Source: Apium graveolens (taxonomy: Eukaryota; Streptophyta; Magnoliopsida; Apiales; Apiaceae). From it: a stretch of DNA of 64,000 nt. The translations under genes and the position numbers were made by a program. Of the stretch, positions 21,746 to 32,900 are shown piece by piece. The stretch spans positions 60,371,227 through 60,435,226 of the forward strand of contig NC_133657.1 of the NCBI RefSeq assembly GCF_009905375.1, given 5' to 3'. The notes beneath the pieces are model-generated. The model searched no databases, was not told the origin of the DNA, and was given only the letters and a program-made list of their open reading frames with translations. The stretch's first letter is position 1; each line of letters opens with the position of its first letter.

Positions 21746-21919
21746 CCCACCTTTAGATTCTCTATTGTTGTTCCTTCTGGTCTGTTACGATTCTTCTTTA
21801 TTTGTTACGTTTCCCTCCATTATGTAATTTGCCTGAAAAATCATTGCTTGGATGTAGTTAAACTTATAACCTTACTTTCCCGGTTTTTTTATTTCTATAG
21901 TTAAACTTATAACCGAGAT

Positions 21920-22070
21920 TTCGACACGCATTTTAAGACTTTTATCTAATATAGTTCCATAAATTATTTTTAAGATTTTCTTTTTTTGAATAAAATCTTA
22001 ATATTTGAACTTTTATTCAGAAAAAGAAAATTTTAAAAATAAGTGATATGGAAGGAAAGTAATCCGTAAA
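21920..22070. mobile_element. Fold-back MITE
   Basis: The arms ttccataaattatttttaag...tttttttgaataaaa (21955-21994) and cttttattcag...atatggaa (22010-22053) are nearly complementary, giving a hairpin with arms of about 40 bp. Outer parts (cgacacgcatttt on the left) are more diverged. This resembles the long-hairpin MITEs linked to the CTCCCTCCGTCCC terminus. Confidence 0.6.
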
Positions 22071-22084
22071 GACACAATTAATGT

Positions 22085-22600
22085 TGAATTAATTATGTCC
22101 TAGATTTGACTGGTCAAACCCGTGACGTCACGACCTAAAATAGGTTGTCACGGTCACGGCTCGATATAAGTTTTTAAAATCCGAGCAGACTGTGGCGGCC
22201 ACAACTCAAAGTGGGTCGTGTAGCCCACGGCCAAATATTAGCTACGTGATAGGCTTGCCGAACAGGCCTGAGAATGAGGTCTATGATGACACCGACATCG
22301 TATCCAACATGGAAACGGACTTCTCCTATGAAGGATCCAGAATCCACCGTCTAGAAGAGTCATACTTACCATTTAAGTAGGAGACTTCCTAGTCTAACCC
22401 TAAACTCAACATCTATATAAAGGGCTCTCCCCTCAACCTAGAATTTTGTTTTTTGATTTTATTTTCTACAACATACACATACGTAGGCATTTTGCGAGCA
22501 CAGCTAGTCCCCGCCGTCATTAAAACTCGAATATGAACAACCCTGGCATTAATTGTAATCACAACCCTATTTCTATTCCACTACTCAATAAGAGTTTTAA
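22085..22600 (+). repeat. LTR-like promoter block
   Basis: It contains a perfect 12 bp palindrome CGTGACGTCACG (22121-22132), an inverted repeat around it, and the TATA-like ctatataaagggc (22413-22425). A CT/AT-rich leader follows. No protein is supported; the 62-codon frame at 22192 lies upstream of the TATA. It is probably a solo or truncated LTR; a fragment of a host promoter is possible. Confidence 0.35.
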
Positions 22601-24655
22601 AATGTGTGTCAAATTTTTTTATTTCAAATATTAACAATTTAGTAAACGGAGTGAGTAGATGAAATTACCCATGGTGATTGGATGCGTTTAATATAGGACG
22701 TATCTTGTGACTTGTATTTTATACAATGACATTAATTATATTAGATCGGGGCGGATGCCCGGTTATTTATTATTTATTTTATTTAATAATAAAATTTTTG
22801 TTTGATTATATATAATTTAAAATATTAATCAAGAAAAAATTCTTAGACTTATAAAATATAGAAAATATAATAAAGATAATTATTATATATAAATATATCA
22901 TTTAAATGTCTTAATATTACAGATTTTAATTATATTTATTTATGTAGCTAAATTAATCTTACACAAATATCTAAAAGTTAATACAATTTTTAATTGATTT
23001 AGAAAATATAAAATTGATGCATACTGTGCCATATTGCAAATAGGTATAAAAAGAAAAAGGAAAAATGAGTAGAGAGAATTAAAAGAGGATGTGAGTGAGA
23101 ATTGATGATTCGAAAAAATTAATTAAAAAATAAGAATGAGATAGAATTAGTGAAAAGAAAGAAGTAGAATATGTGAAATAGGAGATTTAATGCAATTAAA
23201 AAATGATATTAAGTTTAGAAAAGAAAGGGATTTAGAGAGTCATTGATAAAATAAGATAGGATGATATTATTTTTAAGATAACAATATTCTCCTGAATGGA
23301 TAAACATATGACAAATAATGTAGACAAAAAATATAATTAATAAGTACCTTAACAAATTAGTTTCAAAAAAAAAGTACTTTAATAAATAATATTCATGAAA
23401 AATAAAAAATTGAAAAATAATGAAGAGAGACAAAAGGGGGGAATGAGAGAAATGGGGAGGGGAAATTAGTAGAAAGATAAAAATGAATATTTCATTATTG
23501 ATTATAGTAATAAAAACCAACTCCAATTGAAGTCAATGGAAGAAGAAGTGTGACGTGACTTTTTTTTTGAAGGAGAGCAGGCCATGTGTACAAATTTAAT
23601 AAGATAGGACACTTGTCATTTGATTTTATTTTAGTACAGTTAGATATTAGATTAGTTTCGGGTAGATATCTGATTATATTGTAATTTTTATAAATTATAT
23701 TTTAAAATAGTTTTAATATGTATTAAATAGTGCTTATGGTGCTTAGAAACAAAATAAAATTATAAATATAAGTGCTTAAAAATAGTATGACACTAATTAT
23801 TATATTTTTATTAAATAGAAATTAGAAAAATAAATTGATGAATATTTAAATTAGTGAAATATAGGGAATTAGCGGAGGCTTTAAAAATGAAAAATGAGTA
23901 AGAGAGAAAACAAGTGTAAGTTAAAAATGAAAGAGGGGGAGAAATTTAAAGTCCAAAATATAATTAATTAGGGAGAAATGTTAGTGGAAGATAAGAGTAT
24001 CAACTTGATATAGGTCTAACATTTTTAAATTTTATTTTAATAATAAGATTTTGTAAGATTTTCGCATATTTTTTATCTATATATATTTTTGAGATAAATC
24101 TAGGCATCATCAAATATGACGATCAATCGTAAACATGGCAAATGTGAGTTTTAGTATATATAGTGTAGTAGGCAAACTGGCAGGTTTCAAACTTGAAAAT
24201 ATACAAAAGCAGCACCTTGTACTTTTCTTTTTGCCAAGTAGCACAATTCATTTTTATGGGACTATTTTGCTAGTTTCTAACTATTGAGCTGAAATGGAAC
24301 AAACGTATAACATAATTTGCTTCTCGCTGACCATTTGATCAACGACTGGCAAAGAGATAAAAAGCAGGAGTTGTTCATCTTCAAGAAAGAAAAAAAAAGC
24401 ATCTTACGTCCATGAGAAAAATATTTGATTGCCTCATGTTTTAACATCGTACTGTGTAATTAAAGCAGTCTGCTTGGACAGCAACCTGATACTACTAAGC
24501 AATTTAATAATAATAATAATAAAAACTAAACAGAAAAATTTTTCTATACAATTTCTATTTCCCTTCTCAATTTGTTTTACAGTTCTTGAGATCAATGATG
24601 CAAAGTAATAGTGCTTAGACCTCATCCTGTAAAAAAATGGAAACTCCCCCACGGT
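22601..24655. other. AT-rich intergenic DNA and 3' flank of DEG14
   Basis: No gene is supported; the frame at 23215-23526 is low-complexity and AT-driven. A GC-rich island gatcggggcggatgcccgg (22744-22762) sits in otherwise AT-rich DNA. An ATT-type microsatellite is at about 24506-24523. The last few hundred bases probably contain the 3' UTR of the protease gene; no poly(A) site was fixed. Confidence 0.4.
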
Positions 24656-27600
24656 CTACATATCTGGATTTGCCTCCTCTGCTATTACAGTTAGTGTCAC
24701 TGATATATTATTTGATCGTTTTACCATGACCTTCAGGGGTTTCCCTACTTTGTCACCCAATATATCTGTAATCTGCAACATAAACCAATTTTTCAATAGC
24801 AAATCTATCATTAGCACCATTCATAGGTATCCATATTCTACAAATTTTGTTGTATCATGTTGATTCATGTCCACCAATTTCTTTATATGTTTTTTTTTAT
24901 TTAATAAGCCGGTTATTAAAAGGCGGAACTCTCGACAATTTTACCAACCTGATTAATGCTCTTAACTGGAATTCCATCAAATTCAATGACGACATCACCT
25001 GGGTGAAATCCAGCACGATCAGCAGGGGAACCTGGAACCACCTGTCCAAGCAAAACTATCAAACATCTGGCAGTGTGACACCAACCAACATCATTTTTTT
25101 ACGAAGTAATAATCATTTTAACCTAACAAGAAAAATATGAAAATAACTAGGGCATAACCTAGGCTTATCCTGCGAGATGGAACAAGCTCAAAATCAACCA
25201 GCAAAAAATTCAGAACTTTTCAAAAAAACAAGAAAACAGTCATCGCTACTTATACAACATTATAAGTAATGACTGGTCCATTGCTACACACTTTTGGAAT
25301 TTCGTGGCCAAAGAGCTCATTGGTCATTACACTTTTTTTCTGTATGACCTGACTAAATTAACATCTTATCAATAATAGCACTACAAATTTTTGGAGTGAA
25401 CATTTATCCGCGAATCAAGTAACACTGACAACTTAATTCTTAACCGATGCTCCATGAGATACATCAAGACAACACGAAGAGTACTGAAATAGTACATGCA
25501 CACTATGGAGCAGAAGATAGTATTATACATCATCCTACTTAATTTTCACAGAAACAACATTCAGCCAGCTTGGTGCATGCTAACATTAACGACTATCCTC
25601 GTGATTTCATGACTTCTCAACCACAATTGATTGTCTGCAATCAATAACACATAACCTCTGATTTCAGTAATAATTTAGCTTTACCTAGCACTACTCTGGT
25701 ACAAAATTTTCTAAACCACGGAAACACCTCAACTGATTTATTATATTGTACACTATGCAGTAATAATAGTAACAATAGATGTATATAGGTAATAGGTTTG
25801 GTCTCTTTCTTTTACTTTCATTGCCACAGTGTGTAAACCGGGACCAACATTTTATCAGTCCGTGTAGCATCTTAAACTAAACTATTTGACTTTTCAATTT
25901 ATTCATGATGTCAAAGATACATGTCCGCTTAAGATATACTAAACTGATCATCTTTATATCTAAAAATAATTATGAATGGCATGAATCTTATATGTAGGGG
26001 AAAAAACGTCGATGTACCCATGTAAAATAGGATATTAGGGGCAATAGAGGACAATAGAACATACCACAGGTACTAGAACGCCATTGCTAACAACAGGAAA
26101 TGCTGGATCTCTTTCCTTAAGTTGGGCAACAATCATATCATTAAGATCGAGCATTTTCAGCCCAATCCAAGGTCGAACAACTCTCCTGCACAAAACCGTA
26201 TCCAAGAGGTTGATATCACTAAACTATACTAGAATCATTTCCTCTCTCTTTTTGGGTGTGCACGTTGAAAAAGTATCTAACCAATCGTGCATAGTATTTG
26301 TTAGTCACAAGTAATACACAATGTTAAAGAACTTCCCAAAAATCCTCAGGGTAGTTGTGTATCTGCAAAATTTAATTTTTTTTAAAAAAAGACCAAACCA
26401 TATTGTCCAGGCATTTAGCTGGCTCCTTAGAAACCAACTCCAGAAATATCAATCAGCAGAATGCAATATAACTAATTAGTAATCTATGGTATCAATTGCA
26501 GAAAAGAAAGAAGTTAATCTGAGCATTGCTGGAATATTTTAATTTTTAAACATAAAAAGGAAAAATTTGACCCAATTATCTATTTATATTTTATGCAGTT
26601 TAAAGTTGAAAGATAATGCTTGCAGGTGGCTGGACAACAAAACTTGAATTCTCAATTACATAATTTTCTGAACCTCCCTTTTAACACATCAAAACGTGTG
26701 CTGGAGTAAACATGTCAGGCAACAGAATGTTTTATCATACTCGGACTCTTCATTTTACCTTCGAGTACTTGTGTCGGACACTCGACAGTCAATATTCGGA
26801 CATGGGTACTCGGATTTGGACACTTATTTTAGGCTAACCGCGTCCGATACTTGGACACGTATCCATGTCGGACACTTCTAGCCGAGTCCGAGTAACATAA
26901 GTTTTATCTATACAGCTATATGACATGCTATGATGACAAGCACTCAAGTGCATGGAGTGGAAATTATACCCCTTTGTTTTGAAGTGCTCTATGATTTTAG
27001 TTACAGCATCAATAGGAACAGAAAATCCTAATCCATCGGCTGCTGCTACCTTCATTATATTAACACCAATAACTTCTCCATCAATATTGACAAGGGGTCC
27101 ACCAGAATTACCCTGCAGCAATATGGTTTCTGTATTTTAGGAATAACATCCATGTATTCACCAGATAAACTCTGCATATTATTTAATAAGAACCTTAAAA
27201 ACACTGGCATCGGCATCAAAGAAGTATATATAATATACAAAAATATGAATTTCACCTGATCGTAAATAACTAAGACTTTATATTATAGAATTAATGCTCA
27301 AAATTATGTAATGGAACATGTTGGACCAGAATTTCTACTTGCGTTCCTCAATCTTAACGCCCCGCCCCCCACCCCCACCCCTCAAGGAAGTAAAAAACAG
27401 AAAAACGCCCATCATAGCACTACAGTTATATTACCACATTAATTGCACAATCTGTTTGTAAGTATTCTCTTCGCATTCCTCCAATACCCAGATCACTGCT
27501 CTTACGATCAACACAACTAAAAAAAAAAAGATAAATGGGACAATTAAAATGGGCAAATGTTAATTGAAATGTTGTCAGATCTTAGTACACTACCTAATAA

Positions 27601-29631
27601 TACCCGCAGTGATGGTATTTTGAAGTGAAAGGGGACAGCCCAGAGCTACTACCCACTCCCCAGGCCGTAGCTTCCTTGATGAACCAAGCTTTGCACAGGG
27701 AAGCGGAGTTTTAGAATTGATCTTCACAATAGCAATATCAGAATGCATATCAGCATTGACGACTGTACCCTCAAAAGTTCGACCATCTTGCAAGGTCACC
27801 TCAACCTGATAATACAAAGATGAGTTATTTTTATTCACACCAGTTCGCCCCTAAATTTATGTACACAACTAGTCTCCTACTATATTATATGCCAACAAAA
27901 GAGGGGAGCTGAAAACTCGAGGGAGCTGAACATAGGGGAATGGTTCGATATGTGAAATTAAAGTTATGATTCTTTCATATCCAAACCCGTTCACATATAA
28001 AATAAATATAAAATAAATTGCCAACTTTTTGTATGCAAGAATGCTTTTGCAAATCAATATGTCAGCATATTTAACTATGGAAATAAATTTGAGTGCGGAA
28101 ATCGATCAACATCAGTTGTCTGCATAACCATCCTGCTATGCTTTTTGTAATTTAATTCAGGTTTGCGAATTATATTTTGAGACCTTGAATTTAACTCCAA
28201 GACCTCTTATGAAATACAAAAAGGCTATGAAGCAAAATGCATAATCACACAAACCTTGCCTTTTGATGAAGTACTTGATCTCTGAGAATCCACCACTACA
28301 TGAGCACAAGTCAGAATTGTACCATCTTTATCTATAATAGTTCCAGAGCCCATGCTCTTTCCTACAGCAAGTCCATGATAACCTGCCAAGACAAATATCA
28401 TAAGCAATCAAATAGGAAATGAGAACACAAAAACAAAAATTAGCACAGTAACTAAACTTACCACGTGGAACCGACAAATTGACTACAGCAGAACCAACCT
28501 TTGCAGCTGCATTGACAATTGTGTCTCTCCCTAAACATCCACAACAAGGTTTAGTGCCATCTCCAACATCAAAGGGGGTTGCTTTCGTTGTGTCTGCAGG
28601 TGGAGCTGATTCAGCCGAGGCAACTCTGGATAAAAGAAACGGAAAATTTCCTGCATTTGCAGTTTCAAAGATGTTATAAATTAAGCTATAATTTAAGAAA
28701 TTGAAATATATGCATTGCAATAATTTTAGAATAACAAGTAACAGCAAGCAAAAGCTCTCAACTTATTTCACCCTAAGCTGAAACTACCTACAAATCATAT
28801 ATTCATATTCACAAAAGACTTGCAATGTACAAAAAAATCAGGGAAAAAACAAACCATATCTTGACGGGTCCAAAGATAAAAGAGACTGATGAGGAAGCAT
28901 ATCTTGCATAACCATCCACGACGAATATAATGTATCTCGAAACTTTACAGGCACCACAAATCGCACAGATGTCTCTACAGATCATCCCAACAAACTAAAA
29001 TTAATACACGGAAAACCACATTTTCCAAGATTTCAAAAAAAACAAAAGGTGATAAAACCATAACCAAAAATTAAACCGAAAAGCACGTGTTTTTCACAGG
29101 TGCGGCGTCCCAAATTATGTGCCAATATCTTCCCTTCTAAAACTTATCCAAACTTGATTAAAAAATGGATATATAAGCTTAATAAATAAAATCACAATAA
29201 TGAAGTTATTCCAGGTCACATTCGGAAACATACAGAGTCAAGCCTGTCATTCTCAAATATTACCTACAAAATTCGTGTCGGGTTTTGGGTCATGCCCGAC
29301 ATTGCCACTGGACTTTTTCATAACATTCCAAGAATACATAGCAGAAAAAGTAATATTAGAAGAAATGCTCACTAAAATCACTGAAATTGTTTGAGTGAAT
29401 GAGGCCTGACCCAACAGCAGCCATAGCCACCAGACGAAATGGAGCTCTTCTCTGCAAAAAACCCATCAAGAATTTGATCATTGTAACTCTAAATTTGTCG
29501 AATTAAACATTTATAGTACCCTAAGGATTGGAAATTTCATAGCTTAAAAAGCTCAAATTCTTACCCTCTTTAATAATTAAATCAATGAGAAAAGCACAGA
29601 TTTTTAGAAAACATACCAGAATATTAGTCAT
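24656..29631 (-). CDS. DEG14: DEG/HtrA serine protease, DEG14-like (11 coding exons)
   Basis: Coding exons from the start: 29631-29617, 29451-29373, 28974-28855, 28650-28462, 28382-28255, 27805-27594, 27516-27435, 27112-26970, 26185-26065, 25041-24949, 24772-24656. All introns are GT-AG and phases join to 1299 nt (432 aa plus TAG) with no stop. The N terminus is basic and hydrophobic (MTNILRRAPFRLVAMAAVGS), fitting an organelle signal or anchor; mitochondria are the likely site by homology to DEG14/HtrA2. Residues about 115-325 form the trypsin-like domain: His162 (TCAHVVVD), Asp200 (HSDIAIVKI), Ser278 (GNSGGPLVN). Residues about 330-425 form one PDZ domain (GSPADRAGFHPGDVVIEFDG). Length and the EEANPDM end agree with DEG14. 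The family degrades misfolded or damaged proteins. The first exon is only 15 coding bases; a start further upstream cannot be excluded. A MITE lies in intron 8. Confidence 0.93.
26733..26899. mobile_element. MITE in intron 8 of DEG14
   Basis: Terminal inverted repeats are tatcatactcggactc on the left and gagtccgagtaacata on the right (reverse complement tatgttactcggactc), about 14 of 16 matching. The inside holds further gtcggacac/gtgtccgac repeats. This is the plant MITE type with ACTCGGACTC ends. It lies wholly between exon 8 (ends 26970) and exon 9 (starts 26185). The target duplication is unclear. Confidence 0.75.
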
Positions 29632-29910
29632 GATGAGGAAACAAATGAAGATTTTGAGATGGGTGTAGAATGATCAAAAGCCCCAAGCAGACAACACTGA
29701 CTAGAAACTTCTAATTTGTATACAAACCAGACTTCTACTATACATGCCTGTGATTATCCTTTATAAAAATTATTAAGGTTTAATATAAGATTAAAATATT
29801 TATTAATAATATTAGTGATATTATTAGATATGTTGTTTTTTTAGAATATTAAAAGTTGTTAAATTCAGTTAATTTTGGTTAACAGTTATATCATTTTAAT
29901 TCATATTAAT
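29632..29910 (-). promoter_or_regulatory. DEG14 upstream region, bounded by a LINE
   Basis: About 280 bp separate the DEG14 start codon from the poly(A) end of the LINE. Part of this must be the 5' UTR and core promoter. It is AT-rich; no TATA box was singled out with confidence. The more distant promoter is now LINE sequence. Confidence 0.5.
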
Positions 29911-29932
29911 GTTTTTTTTTTTTTTTTTTTTG
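29911..29932 (-). other. Poly(A) tail of the LINE
   Basis: A run of about 22 T on the + strand, directly following the short 3' UTR on the - strand (ttccttttctggca). It marks the LINE 3' end. Confidence 0.9.
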
Positions 29933-29952
29933 CCAGAAAAGGAAAGATTTTA

Positions 29953-32900
29953 TTAAACTTGCAAATCCTTCAACAATACATGAATAAAATCAGGGTGGGC
30001 ATCCCCCATACCCCAAGAACGATCAGCTAAAGAACTTGAGTATCTCGCTAAGAAGTGAGCTACCATGTTCGCGGACCGTTTAACAAATTTTAAAGTCACA
30101 TTACGCGACCTTAAGTCAACAAGTAGATTTTTACACTCATCTATTACGCGTCCTAGATAAGACAGATTCACAGATGAGCATCTGATGGCCTGTATTGCTC
30201 CTAGACAATCGGATTCTATGATCACTGTTGGCCAATCCTTCGACTTCACCCAACTCAATGCTTCCCGGATTCCGATAGCCTCTGCGAGCTCTGGATTTAT
30301 GCTTCCTTGTCTGCAGCTCGACAAAGCACCCAACATTGACCCTGAATGATCTCTAGCCACCATAGCAAAGCTGTAAGAATTTGTATGTTCAAATAAAGCC
30401 GCATCAGTGTTTACCTTGATTGTTCCTGTCTGTGGTTGTTGCCAGCGCACATCGCCGTCTGCTTGGGTCAAGAACCCAATAGAATTATCATAAGACTTAT
30501 CTTGTGCACTCTCCCAGTTATCAAGGACTTGAATTGCTGATGTTACTATCTGATCATACTCCCTTCCTTTTTGCTTCCACACTATGTCATTTCTATTTTT
30601 CCAGATGACCCAGGCTACCATAAAGATCTTATTAATCTCATTCTTACTGCTGTGCTGCAGGACCTCCGCTATCCAATCTGCTACTGTCGTATAAGCATGC
30701 ATATCATAACTGTACCCCAGTTTCTGCCAACAAAGAACTGCTACTGGACAAGCGATCAGTACATGAACTGTGGTTTCCCCAGCTATATTACATACCGGAC
30801 ATCTGTCATCCACCATCACTCTTTTACTTATTAAAGCATCCTTAGTAGGTAAACAACCGCTAATCGATCTCCATATAAAATGTTTAACCTTTAAGGGTAT
30901 TTTTAGATTCCAAAGCTTATTCCAGAAGCCAGAGTTGCTGCTTAAAAGGTTGCTTTCTAGACCGGCCCTTATTACATCATACGCACTCTTTACTGAATAA
31001 GTCCCCATCTTTTCTTTCCTCCAGAACCACGAATCATTGTCAAGTCGTCTTACTGGTATAGATAGAATCAGATTAGCATCCCTTTCAATAAATAAATCAT
31101 TTATTAGGTCTACATCCCACGTGTTCTGATCCATTGCCAGGAGAGAAACAACTTTGTTACCTTGAAGAGCTTGATGGTGTGTATGAATGTACGGATCCAT
31201 CTCACACGGCAACCAGGGATCGTGCTCAATGTCAACAGTAGTGCCATTACCAACTCGCCTAGCAACCCCTGCTTTTAGCATTTCCTGTGATTCAAGAACA
31301 CTTCTCCAGACATAACTAGGATTGCTGCCAAGCTTAGCTGTCAAAAAACTGCCGTTGGGATAGTACCTTGCTTTGTAAATTTTACTCACCATACTCTCCT
31401 GATTTGTGATTAGCCTCCATCCTTGTTTCCCGAGAAGAGCTAAGTTGAAATCATGTAATTTTCGAAAGCCCAGGCCTCCTTCAGATTTTTTCATACACAT
31501 ACGATCCCAGGACATCCAGTGTATTCCTTTAGGCTTACTAGCTGAGCTTCTCCACCAGTATTTACACATGATATTCTCCAGGTCGCTACAAATCTGTTTT
31601 GGCAACAGAAAGATGCTCATTGCATAAGTTGGAAGGGCTTGAGAAACTGTCTTCAATAATATTTCTTTGCCCCCTTTCGATAAGTATTTCTTGTCCCAAC
31701 CTTCTACTCTTTTCTGCATATGACTTTTTAAATAGCCAAAGATTGCATTTTTATTCCTCCCAACAGCATTAGGTAATCCCAGGTACGTAGTTCCTCCATT
31801 TGCCTCCTGAAAACCAAGAGCATTGCAGCACAGATCCTTTTCCTCTTGACCTGTATTAGCACTAAAGAAAATGGAGGATTTTTCTTTGTTTATCTTTTGC
31901 CCGGAAGCTATTTCATACATCTGTAACATACAACTAACTCGGGCTGCCATATCACCCTTAGCTTTGCAAAAGATAAAAGAATCATCGGCAAAAAATAAGT
32001 GAGATAACATTGGAGCCCTTCTAGCAACCTTGATACCTGTCAGACATCCTCGCCTTTCATTATCTCTTATTAATGCTGTAAGGCCCTCCATACACACTAG
32101 GAATAGGTACGAGGACAGTGGATCCCCCTGTCTAATCCCTCTACTTGGCACGATCGCACCAAACTCTATCCCTGAGTGAGTTATTTTATATTTGACTGAA
32201 GTAACACACTCCATGAACAGGTCTATCAATTTTCTATCAAATCCCAGTTTTTCCAACATTGCTTTCAAAAAATCCCACTCCACTCGATCGTATGCTTTAC
32301 TCATATCTAATTTCAGAGCCATCCATCCTGTTTTGCCAGCCACTTTTCTTTTCATATAATGCATCACCTCATATGATATCATTATGTTATCCGAAATTAA
32401 CCTCCCCGGGATAAAAGCACTTTGAGTGTCAGATATGACTCCATTAAGAATTTGTTTTAGCCTGTTCGCTAACACCTTTGAGACCACCTTATACGCCACA
32501 TTACATAAGGATATAGGCCTGAGATCAGACATGCTTGTTGGATCTTGCTTTTTTGGGATTAAGATTATATTCGTGTCGGTGAGGTTGCTGTCAAATTTTC
32601 CAGTTGAGAAGAATTGCTGAGTCAAACTTACTATGTCTGTCCCTACAACTTGCCAATACTTTTGATAAAAACCTGGACTCATGCCATCCGGACCAGGAGA
32701 TTTGTCCGGGTGCATACTGAAAAGAGCTGATTTAACTTCCTTGCTTTGAACTGGTTCTAACATTATTAAGTTCTGGTCTTCGTTCACTCTTTTAGACACA
32801 CAATTAATCACCTCTGCCCATTCCGTGTTTGATGCTGAAAACAGGTTTGAAAAATAGTTTACCATGGTTTCCTCAAGCCCCGTGCCCCAGCCCACTGATT

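Noticed and set aside
22192..22380. 62-codon ORF in the LTR-like block
   Set aside because: It lies upstream of the apparent TATA box and has no recognisable features.
23215..23526. 103-codon ORF on the - strand
   Set aside because: Low-complexity Phe/Ile/Leu sequence from AT-rich DNA; no start context or relatives recognised.
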